A stretch of DNA of 64,000 bases from Photorhabdus caribbeanensis. GTDB taxonomy: Bacteria > Pseudomonadota > Gammaproteobacteria > Enterobacterales > Enterobacteriaceae. A program made the translations under genes and the position numbers. The notes under the pieces are model-generated. The model was not told where the DNA came from. It saw only the letters and a list, made by a program, of their open reading frames with translations, and did no database searches. Shown one piece after another: positions 56,003 to 64,000 of the stretch (the first letter of the stretch is position 1; each line of letters begins with the position of its first letter). Where the stretch lies: positions 77,493 through 141,492 of the forward strand of contig NZ_RCWB01000010.1 of NCBI RefSeq assembly GCF_018448885.1. The letters run 5' to 3'.

Positions 56003-57366
56003 TGACAGCAAGACTCGGGCGCTGGCTGGCGACACTGGATGCTTTTGAGAAGAAATTAGCGAAAACCTCGCCGGTTCGTCGTTATGGACGTCTGACCAGA
56101 GCGACTGGGCTGGTTATGGAAGCGACAGGTTTACATCTGCCTCTGGGGGCAACCTGTCTGATCGAGCGACAAAATGGCAGCAATATTGAAGAAGTTGAAA
56201 GTGAAGTTGTCGGTTTTAATGGCGAAAAACTTCTTCTCATGCCACTGGAAGATCTGGAAGGCATTGTACCCGGCGCCCGGGTATACGCCCGCCCATACAG
56301 TGAAGATTGTGGCAGTGGGCGCCAGTTACCCCTTGGCCCGGAACTGTTAGGACGAGTTTTGGATGGCGCCGGTCGTCCACTGGATGGGTTTCCTTCGCCA
56401 GATACCGGCTATCGCGCCCCACTCACCACACCGCCAATCAATCCTCTGCAACGTACGCCAATCAGTGATGTGTTGGATGTCGGCGTGCGGGCGATTAATG
56501 CCCTGCTGACTGTAGGCCGCGGGCAACGTATGGGGTTGTTTGCCGGTTCCGGGGTAGGTAAAAGTGTCCTGCTTGGCATGATGGCGCGTTATACACAAGC
56601 TGATGTGATTGTCGTCGGCTTGATCGGTGAACGTGGCCGAGAAGTTAAAGACTTTATTGAAAACATCCTTGGCGCCGCTGGCTTAGCTCGCTCAGTGGTT
56701 GTCGCCGCACCCGCCGATATCTCGCCGCTGTTGCGCATGCAAGGCGCCTCCTACGCCACCCGTATCGCCGAAGATTTTCGTGATCGAGGTAAACATGTAT
56801 TACTGATTATGGATTCATTGACCCGTTACAGTATGGCGCAACGTGAAATTGCCCTGGCAATCGGCGAACCTCCGGCAACCAAAGGTTATCCGCCTTCGGT
56901 TTTCGCCAAACTGCCTGCGCTTGTGGAACGTGCAGGAAATGGGGTGAATGGCGGCGGTTCGATTACCGCGTTCTACACCGTACTCACCGAAGGTGATGAC
57001 CAACAAGACCCGATAGCCGATGCTGCCCGAGCAATTCTGGATGGTCACATTGTCCTCTCCCGTTCGCTGGCAGAATCAGGGCATTACCCGGCCATTGATA
57101 TTGAAGCCTCTATCAGTCGCGCGATGACCTCACTCATTGATAAGCAGCACTACCGGCGGGTACAGCAGTTCAAGCAACTACTCGCAAGCTATCAACGTAA
57201 CCGTGATCTGATTAACGTCGGCGCTTACGCGGCAGGCAGTGATCCGCTATTGGATAAAGCCATTGAGCTCTATCCCTACATGGCCCAATTTCTACAGCAA
57301 GATATTGAAGAACGCAGTGAATATGAAGCTGCCTGCATTCAATTACAACAGTTGTTACCTACGTAA
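56002..57366 (+). CDS. fliI: Flagellum-specific ATPase FliI
   Basis: A 454-residue F1-beta-like ATPase (E. coli 457) powering the flagellar type III export gate. Walker [16 protein letters not shown] (near 165), Walker B region [16 protein letters not shown] (near 257), and [12 protein letters not shown]. Start TAATG with fliH. Confidence 0.96.
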   Translation: MTARLGRWLATLDAFEKKLAKTSPVRRYGRLTRATGLVMEATGLHLPLGATCLIERQNGSNIEEVESEVVGFNGEKLLLMPLEDLEGIVPGARVYARPYSEDCGSGRQLPLGPELLGRVLDGAGRPLDGFPSPDTGYRAPLTTPPINPLQRTPISDVLDVGVRAINALLTVGRGQRMGLFAGSGVGKSVLLGMMARYTQADVIVVGLIGERGREVKDFIENILGAAGLARSVVVAAPADISPLLRMQGASYATRIAEDFRDRGKHVLLIMDSLTRYSMAQREIALAIGEPPATKGYPPSVFAKLPALVERAGNGVNGGGSITAFYTVLTEGDDQQDPIADAARAILDGHIVLSRSLAESGHYPAIDIEASISRAMTSLIDKQHYRRVQQFKQLLASYQRNRDLINVGAYAAGSDPLLDKAIELYPYMAQFLQQDIEERSEYEAACIQLQQLLPT

Positions 57367-57408
57367 CGTAACGATTTTCTGGGTGTTGCCATTAAAGCGA
57401 GGAATAAG

Positions 57409-57852
57409 ATGCAGCAACAATCACCTCTCATGACCTTGCGTGACCTTGCACAAAATGCAGTGGAAAAAGCCGCCACTCACCTGGCACAAGTTCGTCAGAA
57501 CCATCAGCAAATGGAGCAACAACTCGCGACATTGATGGGCTATCAGGATGAATACCGGGAGCGACTGAATGACACATTGAGTAATGGTATGCCATGCACC
57601 ACTTGGCAAAATTATCAGCAATTCATGAAAACGCTGGAAAAAGCGATTGAACAGCACAAATTGCAGCTCAATCAATGGCAACAGCGGCTTGATACAGCTT
57701 TATCACAGTGGCGGGAAAAACAGCGGCGCCTCAACGCCTTCGATACTTTGCAACAACGGGCAGATAACAACCGAAGATTACATCAGAACAGAACGGAGCA
57801 GAAACAGATGGATGAGTATGCCCAACGTAGCGCACAATGGAGAAATAAATAA
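57409..57852 (+). CDS. fliJ: Flagellar export protein FliJ
   Basis: A 147-residue coiled-coil protein (E. coli 147), very rich in Gln, that acts as the stalk-like rotor/chaperone of the export ATPase ([40 protein letters not shown]). GAGGAAT ribosome site before 57409. Its TAA overlaps the fliK start by one base. Confidence 0.92.
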   Translation: MQQQSPLMTLRDLAQNAVEKAATHLAQVRQNHQQMEQQLATLMGYQDEYRERLNDTLSNGMPCTTWQNYQQFMKTLEKAIEQHKLQLNQWQQRLDTALSQWREKQRRLNAFDTLQQRADNNRRLHQNRTEQKQMDEYAQRSAQWRNK

Positions 57853-59165
57853 TGAATCTCACTCTTTTGCCTGCCGACCTGAAACCGACAGAAAATCAGC
57901 CAACTCGTAGTGATTCACTTACTGATGCCGATCAGCTTTCGGCTTTTGCTCAGTTTCTTAATCTGGAAACCGAACTGGCGCAAAAAGGCGGGGTCAAATC
58001 AGAAAAAATGTCATCCAAAGAAGAAGAGATTACAGATGATACAGACAACGGTTTGTCGCCACTATTATCTATCTCCAACGAACTATCTATTTCCAATGAA
58101 CCATCTATTCCACATGAAATACCAACGGAGTCTATTACCTCCTCGCAGATTCCCCTTGATGTAAAAGCCGATGCAAACAAACAACCGGTTTCCATTGATG
58201 AGAAACTTATGTCAGCAGAAGAACTGGCGGCAAGTTTACCCATACAATTATCCGGGTTAGCTATCAAACCTGAAAACTCGAAAAGTGGCCTCCAACCTGA
58301 CGGGCTCATCAAACATAATGATAAAAACCGTCAAATTAGCGCTAACGAATTAGTCGCTACGGGATTATCGACTGAGGAAAACCCTCTGACAGCGATTCCA
58401 GAACAGCTAAAACAGGAAGCAGAAAAAGCGGAAATGCTTCTTAAAGCCAAACCTGAAAATGGACTGGTGCAACATTCGCCAGTAAAACCCAAGCTTGCCT
58501 CAGCAGCTATTCAACACGGTATTCAACCTGAAAGTGCAACGCAAAATCATCTACGCGAATCCGCACTGATTCAGACCACCGCTCAAGCTGAGATCCAGCA
58601 CGCACCAACCGCCACTGAAAATCAGCAAATCGCCACTGTAACAACCTCTCCCCTGCTCTCCGCAGGACACAACCAAACAGCCCAGTTTCAGTTATCCAGT
58701 GCCTCTACCCCCTTACTGAATGTCCAGTTGGGTAGTGAAGAGTGGCAACAGCAATTAAACCAGCAAATTATTTTATTTAACCGCAACGGCCTGCAACAGG
58801 CAGAGTTGCGCCTGCATCCACAGGAGCTAGGCGCCTTGCAAATCCGTATGTCGGTTGAAGATAATCAAGCGCAATTACATCTGGCATCGGCTCACAGCCA
58901 TGTCCGGGCGGCACTGGAAGCCGCATTACCTGGACTTCGCCACGCACTGGCAGAAAGTGGTATTCAACTGACCCAAAGCAGTGTCAGCAGTGACAACGCC
59001 AGTCCGTGGCAACAAGAACAACGCTCTGATTCACAACATTCAGGCGGAACCGCAAGCCGCAATGCTGATACCGCCTCAGAAACCCATTCCGCCATTGAAT
59101 CCACCGTACGTTTAACCCCTCATCAACTGGCATCGGTTCGGGGAGGTGTGGATATTTTCGCCTGA
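57852..59165 (+). CDS. fliK: Flagellar hook-length control protein FliK
   Basis: A 437-residue secreted ruler (E. coli 375, Salmonella 405). The N-terminal two thirds are disordered, Ser/Thr/Gln/Glu-rich, with a short [16 protein letters not shown] duplication near residue 75. The C-terminal switch domain (about 310-390; [40 protein letters not shown]) triggers substrate switching at FlhB. Confidence 0.92.
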   Translation: MNLTLLPADLKPTENQPTRSDSLTDADQLSAFAQFLNLETELAQKGGVKSEKMSSKEEEITDDTDNGLSPLLSISNELSISNEPSIPHEIPTESITSSQIPLDVKADANKQPVSIDEKLMSAEELAASLPIQLSGLAIKPENSKSGLQPDGLIKHNDKNRQISANELVATGLSTEENPLTAIPEQLKQEAEKAEMLLKAKPENGLVQHSPVKPKLASAAIQHGIQPESATQNHLRESALIQTTAQAEIQHAPTATENQQIATVTTSPLLSAGHNQTAQFQLSSASTPLLNVQLGSEEWQQQLNQQIILFNRNGLQQAELRLHPQELGALQIRMSVEDNQAQLHLASAHSHVRAALEAALPGLRHALAESGIQLTQSSVSSDNASPWQQEQRSDSQHSGGTASRNADTASETHSAIESTVRLTPHQLASVRGGVDIFA

Positions 59166-59189
59166 TAGTGGAAAGTATTTGTACGAACT

Positions 59190-59348
59190 ATATCCAATAG
59201 GTTTCAAGATCCAATAAATTTCAAGTTGCAGCATGGCGGCAAGTGAACGAATCCCCAGCAGCATCAATAACTATGTTACTGGGTGACTAAATGGCTGAGG
59301 TAAGTGAAAGCAGCCGACAAAACAGCAACTTGAAAGATAACGGGTATA
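59190..59348. repeat. ERIC/MITE-like palindromic repeat, copy 2
   Basis: Same family as 34951-35077: shared TTTCAAG, GGCGGCAAG, GAATCCCC, ACTATGTTACTGGG, GCAGCC, CTTGAAAGAT. A 17-bp unit is tandemly duplicated at one end (ATCCAATAGGTTTCAAG, ATCCAATAAATTTCAAG; 59192-59225). It lies between fliK and fliL, two genes usually in one or adjacent operons. Confidence 0.7.
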
Positions 59349-59514
59349 AACCAGATTCACAACAAACGAACGAGTTAGTAGTTTTTTCCCCGTTTGTTCC
59401 AGCTATTGCCTACGGAAATACGCGGGATAATGATCATCGATATTGATGGATAAGTCAGTCCGCCACGGAACGCGAGGGCGCTTATCCGCAACAAAAACAG
59501 GAACTTGTCTGTCC

Positions 59515-59991
59515 ATGTCTGACTATAGCTACGAGCATAAACGCAAAAACCCATTTGGGATGATACTGTTAGTACTGATTGCCGTTATTGGCGCCGCCAT
59601 CGGGGGATACAGTTGGTGGGCGCTTAAGCAGGCAAAAGAGAGTGATTCTACAGCATCCAAAGCCATAGAAGTCCCTGTCTTTATGACTCTGGAGCCTTTT
59701 ACCGTCAACCTGATCGACAATGAAGATCACTTTGACCGAGTGCTCTACATTGGCGTGACTTTACGTTTAGCCGATGAAAAAACTCGCCAGCGTTTCCACG
59801 AGTATCTGCCGGAAGTTCGTAGTCGTATGTTGTTACTGCTATCACGCCAGAAATCGGCCGAACTGGCTCATGACAGCGGTAAATTGCGTCTGATGGACGA
59901 CATCAAGCAAACACTTCTCCCAACCTTGGTGCCCGGTGAGCCGGATCAGGTCATCACCGATGTGCTGTTTACCACGTTTATTCTGCGATAA
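59515..59991 (+). CDS. fliL: Flagellar basal body-associated protein FliL
   Basis: A 158-residue single-span membrane protein (E. coli 154). Membrane segment at about 13-36 (MILLVLIAVIGAAIGGYSWW), periplasmic stomatin-like domain after it (VFMTLEPFTVNLID, VRSRMLLLLSRQKS). It supports stator function. ATG 59515 fits the family; the frame is open to 59443. It ends 5 nt before fliM. Confidence 0.94.
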   Translation: MSDYSYEHKRKNPFGMILLVLIAVIGAAIGGYSWWALKQAKESDSTASKAIEVPVFMTLEPFTVNLIDNEDHFDRVLYIGVTLRLADEKTRQRFHEYLPEVRSRMLLLLSRQKSAELAHDSGKLRLMDDIKQTLLPTLVPGEPDQVITDVLFTTFILR

Positions 59992-59996
59992 TCACC

Positions 59997-61001
59997 ATGA
60001 GTGACAATATTCTTTCACAGGCAGAGATTGATGCTCTGCTCAATGGCGACAGCGCCAGTGACGATGCAGAAAATACCGCGTCCGGGGAAAATGAGGTTCG
60101 CCCTTATGATCCCAATACCCAACGCCGTGTTATTCGGGAACGTCTGCAAGCACTGGAAATTATTAATGAACGCTTTGCCCGTCAGTTCAGGATGGGGTTG
60201 TTTAACATGCTGCGCCGTAGTCCTGACATTACCGTCGGCGCCATAAAAATTCAGCCTTATCATGAATTCGCCCGTAACCTGGCGGTACCGACCAACCTTA
60301 ATCTGGTTCATCTAAAACCGTTGAGAGGAACAGCGCTGTTTGCATTCGCACCAAGCCTGGTTTACATCGCGGTAGACAACCTGTTTGGCGGGGACGGACG
60401 TTTCCCGACCAAAGTAGAAGGCCGTGAATTCACCCACACTGAGCAACGCGTGATTAACCGGATGTTACGTATGGCGCTGGATTCCTATCGTGACGCCTGG
60501 AGCGCCATTTTCAAAATTGAAGTGGAATATATTCGCTCTGAAATGCAGGTGAAATTCACCAACATTACGACATCACCGAACGATATTGTGGTGACAACGC
60601 CGTTCCAAGTGGAAATTGGTGCATTGAGTGGTGAATTTAACATCTGTATTCCGTTTGCCATGATCGAACCCCTACGGGAACGTCTAACCAATCCACCGCT
60701 GGACAATGTGCGGCAAGAAGACAGCCTGTGGCGGGAAAGTCTGGTAAAACAGGTTCAGCATTCAGAACTGGAATTGGTCGCTAACTTTGCTGATATCCCG
60801 CTGAGGCTGTCAAAAATCCTGCAACTTCAGCCGGGCGATATCTTACCTATTGATAAACCCGAACGCCTGATCGTTCACGTCGATGGTGTGCCGGTGCTCA
60901 CCAGTCAGTACGGAACATTAAACGGGCAATATGCCCTGCGTGTCGAACATCTTATTAACCCTGTTTTAAATGCTCTGGATGAGGAACAGCCCAATGAGTG
61001 A
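59997..61001 (+). CDS. fliM: Flagellar motor switch protein FliM
   Basis: A 334-residue C-ring protein (E. coli 334). N-terminal CheY-P-binding peptide MSDNILSQAEIDALLNGDS, GGXG-type middle domain (NLFGGDGRFPTK) and C-terminal SpoA domain. It overlaps fliN by 8 nt. Confidence 0.97.
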   Translation: MSDNILSQAEIDALLNGDSASDDAENTASGENEVRPYDPNTQRRVIRERLQALEIINERFARQFRMGLFNMLRRSPDITVGAIKIQPYHEFARNLAVPTNLNLVHLKPLRGTALFAFAPSLVYIAVDNLFGGDGRFPTKVEGREFTHTEQRVINRMLRMALDSYRDAWSAIFKIEVEYIRSEMQVKFTNITTSPNDIVVTTPFQVEIGALSGEFNICIPFAMIEPLRERLTNPPLDNVRQEDSLWRESLVKQVQHSELELVANFADIPLRLSKILQLQPGDILPIDKPERLIVHVDGVPVLTSQYGTLNGQYALRVEHLINPVLNALDEEQPNE

Positions 61002-61413
61002 TGCTAAGCAACCCACAGATACCGCTGCAACCGGATCTGCCGAAGATATGTGGGCAGAAGCTCTGGAACAACAGGCCGCGCAACAACAAACCTCGGACAG
61101 CAGCGCGGCAATATTTGAATCTCTGGAGCCTCAGGATACACTGGCCCACTTATCGGATATCGACCTGATCCTGGATATTCCGGTCAAATTATCCGTAGAA
61201 TTAGGCCGGACAAAAATGACCATCAAACAACTACTGAGATTATCTCAAGGTTCAGTAGTTTCCCTTGATGGCCTTGCCGGGGAGCCGTTGGATATTTTAA
61301 TCAATGGATATCTGATTGCTCAGGGTGAAGTTGTGGTTGTATCCGACAAATACGGTATCCGTATCACCGATATTATCACCCCTTCTGAACGTATGCGTCG
61401 CCTGAGTCGTTAA
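60994..61413 (+). CDS. fliN: Flagellar motor switch protein FliN
   Basis: A 139-residue protein (E. coli 137) with a variable N-terminus and a conserved SpoA domain (about 60-139; DIPVKLSVELGRTKMTIKQL, LNGYLIAQGEVVVVSDKYG-like INGYLIAQGEVVVV). Start at 60994 overlaps fliM; the extension to 60970 lies inside fliM. Confidence 0.96.
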   Translation: MSDAKQPTDTAATGSAEDMWAEALEQQAAQQQTSDSSAAIFESLEPQDTLAHLSDIDLILDIPVKLSVELGRTKMTIKQLLRLSQGSVVSLDGLAGEPLDILINGYLIAQGEVVVVSDKYGIRITDIITPSERMRRLSR

Positions 61414-61414
61414 T

Positions 61415-61867
61415 ATGGCTTTTCAGCCCTCTCTGCATAATGGCGCGGCACAACCTGCCGCGCAAACCCAAACGGTTACTCAAGTCGCCACATCCGCGCC
61501 ACTTCCCGCAGGTCAGACGCTGATGCAGGTCAGCAGCGCACTGGCGGGAGTGTTGCTGTTAATCTTCACCCTCACTTGGCTAATACGCCGCATGGGGCTG
61601 TTTGCCAATAAAGGGAAAACTCAGCAACAATTGAGTATCAAAGCCAGTTGTTCTCTGGGACAGCGTGAACGTGTCGTCATTGTAGAAGTTGAAGATAACT
61701 GGCTGGTACTGGGTGTCACTGCTCAGCAAATTAATTTATTACATCAGATGCCAATACCTGAATCCGACCGTAATACCACCGAAGGACAAGTTATAAAACC
61801 GGCACTGTTTGGTCAGATTTTAAAAAACACGCTGATGCGACAAGGCAAGAATGATGAGAAAAAGTAG
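61415..61867 (+). CDS. fliO: Flagellar export gate protein FliO
   Basis: A 150-residue protein (E. coli 121) with one membrane span (about 40-60, [19 protein letters not shown]) and a short cytoplasmic domain ([20 protein letters not shown]). It assists FliP assembly. The N-terminal Ala/Gln-rich stretch is longer than in E. coli. It overlaps fliP by 17 nt. Confidence 0.88.
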   Translation: MAFQPSLHNGAAQPAAQTQTVTQVATSAPLPAGQTLMQVSSALAGVLLLIFTLTWLIRRMGLFANKGKTQQQLSIKASCSLGQRERVVIVEVEDNWLVLGVTAQQINLLHQMPIPESDRNTTEGQVIKPALFGQILKNTLMRQGKNDEKK

Positions 61868-62633
61868 TTCTCTCTTTATGACAAGGGATAAGTTTGCATT
61901 GTCATGCCGCCTGGGGATGATACTCGCTGCGCTTATTTTACCGCTGGATGCCGCGGCACAGTTGCCGGGCATCATCAGTCAACCGCTGGCAAACGGCGGA
62001 CAAAGCTGGTCACTACCAGTTCAGACGTTAGTTTTCATCACCGCGCTGACTTTTATTCCCGCAGCCTTACTCATGATGACCAGTTTTACCCGCATCATCA
62101 TCGTATTGGGTTTACTGCGGAATGCTTTAGGCACGCCATCGGCGCCGCCTAATCAGGTTTTACTTGGGCTGGCGCTATTTATGACGTTTTTCATTATGTC
62201 ACCGGTTTTCGATAAAGTTTATCAAGATGCGTATCTGCCTTTCAGCGAAGATAAAATTAGTTTGGAAACCGCGTTAGAAAATGGCGCTAAACCATTACGG
62301 CAATTTATGTTGCGTCAGACAAGGGAAAACGATTTAGCGCTGTTTGCTCGTCTTGCTGATCAGCCGCCATTTGAAACTGCCGATTCTGTTCCTATGCGAG
62401 TATTAATGCCGGCATTTATCACCAGCGAATTGAAAACCGCTTTTCAGATTGGTTTTACGCTGTTTATCCCATTTTTGATTATTGACCTGGTGGTCGCCAG
62501 CGTATTAATGGCATTGGGGATGATGATGGTGCCCCCCGCCACCATCTCACTGCCCTTCAAACTCATGTTATTTGTACTGGTTGACGGCTGGCAATTACTA
62601 CTGGGTTCTCTGGCACAAAGTTTTTACGGTTGA
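61851..62633 (+). CDS. fliP: Flagellar export gate protein FliP
   Basis: A 260-residue core of the export gate (E. coli 245). Cleaved signal-like N-terminus ([17 protein letters not shown]), then four membrane segments with the family block [20 protein letters not shown] and [20 protein letters not shown]. FliP5-FliQ4-FliR1 form the pore. Confidence 0.95.
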   Translation: MMRKSSSLFMTRDKFALSCRLGMILAALILPLDAAAQLPGIISQPLANGGQSWSLPVQTLVFITALTFIPAALLMMTSFTRIIIVLGLLRNALGTPSAPPNQVLLGLALFMTFFIMSPVFDKVYQDAYLPFSEDKISLETALENGAKPLRQFMLRQTRENDLALFARLADQPPFETADSVPMRVLMPAFITSELKTAFQIGFTLFIPFLIIDLVVASVLMALGMMMVPPATISLPFKLMLFVLVDGWQLLLGSLAQSFYG

Positions 62634-62653
62634 CCTGAAAAGAGGCAAACATT

Positions 62654-62923
62654 ATGACTCCTGAATCAGTCATGGCATTGGGAACAGAAGCCATGAAAGT
62701 CGCGCTGGCGCTGGCTGCGCCGTTGCTATTAGCGGCTTTATTATGTGGTTTAATTGTGAGCTTGTTGCAAGCGGCAACACAGGTTAACGAAATGACACTC
62801 TCATTTATTCCCAAAATTCTGGCGGTATTTGTCACTACCGTTATCGCCGGACCTTGGATGCTAAACCTATTTCTGGACTACATGCGTGAACTCTACAGCA
62901 GCATCCCTGTGATAATTGGCTAA
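62654..62923 (+). CDS. fliQ: Flagellar export gate protein FliQ
   Basis: An 89-residue two-span protein, same length as E. coli FliQ, with LLAALLCGLIVSLLQAATQV and EMTLSFIPKILAVFV. Two nt before fliR. Confidence 0.96.
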   Translation: MTPESVMALGTEAMKVALALAAPLLLAALLCGLIVSLLQAATQVNEMTLSFIPKILAVFVTTVIAGPWMLNLFLDYMRELYSSIPVIIG

Positions 62924-62925
62924 TT

Positions 62926-63708
62926 ATGATCTCTTTTAACAGTGAAATGCTGATCCAGTTCGTCAGTGAATTTTTCTGGCCGCTGGTTCGGGTGCTTGCG
63001 CTGTTCAGTACTGCGCCATTATTCAGTGAAAAACAGGCGCCTAAGAAAGTCAAAATTGGACTAGCAGTGATGGTAACACTGCTATTGATGCCAAACCTGC
63101 AACCTGCGCAAGTGCCTATTTTCTCGGTTGCGGCATTCTGGGTGACGCTCCAGCAAATCCTGATTGGGGCGTCACTTGGCCTGACAATGCAAATTGCCTT
63201 TGCCGCAGTGCGTCATGCCGGTGAAGTGATTGGTTTACAAATGGGGCTCTCATTCGCTACTTTTTTTGATCCCTCCGGCGGCCCCAATATGCCTATATTG
63301 GCACGAATCTTTAACCTCTTAACTTTACTGTTATTTTTGGCTTTTGACGGTCATCTATGGCTATTATCGGTTCTGGCAGACACATTCCAGATTCTTCCGG
63401 TACAACCACTGCAACTCAACGCTCAAGGGTTTTTACTGCTAGCACAAAGCGCCAGTATGATATTTATCAACGGCATGATGCTGGCTCTGCCATTAATTAC
63501 GCTGTTATTAACACTGAATTTATCATTGGGGATTTTAAACCGGATGACACCACAACTTTCCATCTTTGTGGTCGGTTTTCCGTTAACACTGACTACCGGT
63601 ATATTGGTACTCACGCTCTTAATCCCGATGTTAGCGCCATTTACCGAGCGTATGTTTAGTGAATTATTTAATCGACTGGCAATAATCATAAATGGAATGA
63701 TTATTTAA
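62926..63708 (+). CDS. fliR: Flagellar export gate protein FliR
   Basis: A 260-residue membrane protein (E. coli 261) with SAPLFSEK-type STAPLFSEKQAPKKVKIGLA, GEVIGLQMGLSFATFFDPSG and GMMLALPLITLLLTLNLSLG. Last gene of fliLMNOPQR. In enterics rcsA lies further downstream; here an insertion sequence begins within 210 bp. Confidence 0.95.
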   Translation: MISFNSEMLIQFVSEFFWPLVRVLALFSTAPLFSEKQAPKKVKIGLAVMVTLLLMPNLQPAQVPIFSVAAFWVTLQQILIGASLGLTMQIAFAAVRHAGEVIGLQMGLSFATFFDPSGGPNMPILARIFNLLTLLLFLAFDGHLWLLSVLADTFQILPVQPLQLNAQGFLLLAQSASMIFINGMMLALPLITLLLTLNLSLGILNRMTPQLSIFVVGFPLTLTTGILVLTLLIPMLAPFTERMFSELFNRLAIIINGMII

Positions 63709-63858
63709 AGATATTTTTTAACACAAAGTTTACCTAGAAAAAACCATCCGTATTTTATACGATATAAATTGCACTGTTTTATGCTATAAGATCTTATCGA
63801 TAAGTAAAAGAAACGCGGGTTTTAATTAACCCGAATTCTGGATAAGAAATTGACATGA

Positions 63859-63918
63859 AGCCTGTTCCAGGAACAATGTTTTGGTGCACGCCGAAACAGC
63901 TCCGGGGAGGAACAGGCT
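63859..63918 (+). promoter_or_regulatory. Inverted repeat covering the transposase ribosome site
   Basis: AGCCTGTTCC (63859-63868) and GGAACAGGCT (63909-63918) are perfect 10-bp complements. The second arm covers the ribosome site (GGGGAGGAACAGGCT) just before the ATG. An mRNA started upstream would fold and hide it. Confidence 0.6.
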
Positions 63919-64000
63919 ATGAACAAGTTAGTTGAAATTTTCTGCGATGTCGATGATTTTTGCCGCTTCTTTATTCCTCAATGGGAATTATTTTGTTTCG
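63919..64000 (+). CDS. IS982-family transposase, N-terminal part
   Basis: Twenty-seven residues are visible (MNKLVEIFCDVDDFCRFFIP, then QWELFCF) before the window ends. They match the conserved start of IS982 transposases (K-L-V-x-I-F-C-D-V-D-D-F-C-x-x-F-I-P-Q-W). Strong ribosome site GGGGAGG. Completeness cannot be judged. Confidence 0.75.
   Translation, partial: MNKLVEIFCDVDDFCRFFIPQWELFCF

Larger units (their letters stand above)
63829..64000 (+). mobile_element. IS982-family insertion sequence, left part
   Basis: The element's transposase starts at 63919. Its left end is probably near 63829 (ACCCGAATTCTGG), but the exact terminal repeat cannot be fixed without the other end, which is outside the window. 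It lies just downstream of fliR. Confidence 0.5.

Noticed and set aside
63785..63796. ATAAGATCTTAT palindrome as an RcsAB box
   Set aside because: It only partly matches the consensus, and no rcs gene is in view.
1..64000. CRISPR arrays, rRNA genes or a replication origin
   Set aside because: I saw no regularly spaced direct repeats, no rRNA sequence and no dnaA-box cluster on reading the window.

Overview
The window looks like the chromosome of an enteric gammaproteobacterium, most likely Photorhabdus (luminescens/laumondii type). The proteins read as close relatives of E. coli and Salmonella housekeeping proteins (PutA, CycA, DsdA/DsdX, FliA to FliR). The base composition is AT-rich and the intergenic gaps are long. 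There is a PAS-LuxR 'solo' gene cluster of the kind expanded in Photorhabdus, and ERIC-like palindromic repeats. The species call is inference from gene content, not a database match.

Region 1 (1-6.9 kb, minus strand) holds a yhf-type operon (yhfU partial, php, yhfX, yhfY, yhfZ) that lacks yhfW. Next to it is a fructose PTS pair (fruB, fruA) that lacks fruK and sits behind two Cra-like sites. Region 2 (6.9-9 kb) is decayed sequence around an orphan FimB-like tyrosine recombinase. Region 3 (9-13 kb) is an alpha-glucoside system: PTS EIICB, GH4 6-phospho-alpha-glucosidase and an RpiR regulator. Region 4 (13.3-15.3 kb) is a run of three PAS/LuxR solo genes, the first one truncated. Region 5 (15.6-18.9 kb) is an ascorbate-type PTS (EIIA, EIIB, EIIC) divergent from a LacI-type regulator, with two palindromic operators in mirror-image arms. 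Region 6 (19-24.4 kb) is a redox group (OYE reductase, SnoaL-like protein, Rrf2 regulator), a RelE/ParE-type toxin-antitoxin pair and a cytosolic-looking phospholipase D protein.

Region 7 (24.6-34 kb) contains a D-serine unit (dsdC divergent from dsdX-dsdA), a small secreted repeat protein, an Ail/OmpX-type porin-like protein, an orphan tail-fibre gene beside tRNA-Lys(CUU), and cycA, which imports D-serine, D-alanine and glycine. Region 8 (34-44 kb) has wrbA, a xylitol dehydrogenase/xylulokinase operon, and the divergent proline pair putP/putA with PutA operator hexamers between them. Region 9 (45-63.7 kb) is a flagellar cluster: fliZ-fliA and fliC on minus, fliDST on plus, fliE on minus, then fliFGHIJK and fliLMNOPQR on plus. 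Two non-flagellar items sit between fliT and fliE: a gene with an anti-Thoeris Tad2-like (DUF2829) domain plus an unknown C-terminal domain, and a fused remnant of a higBA toxin-antitoxin module. The window ends inside an IS982-like transposase just after fliR.

The most unusual items are the chromosomal Tad2-like fusion gene, the repeat protein at 29.1 kb that resembles the 7(1) 'septoil' knot family, the two operons that each lack one expected gene (yhfW, fruK), the internally deleted higBA fusion, and the PAS-LuxR triplet with a headless member.
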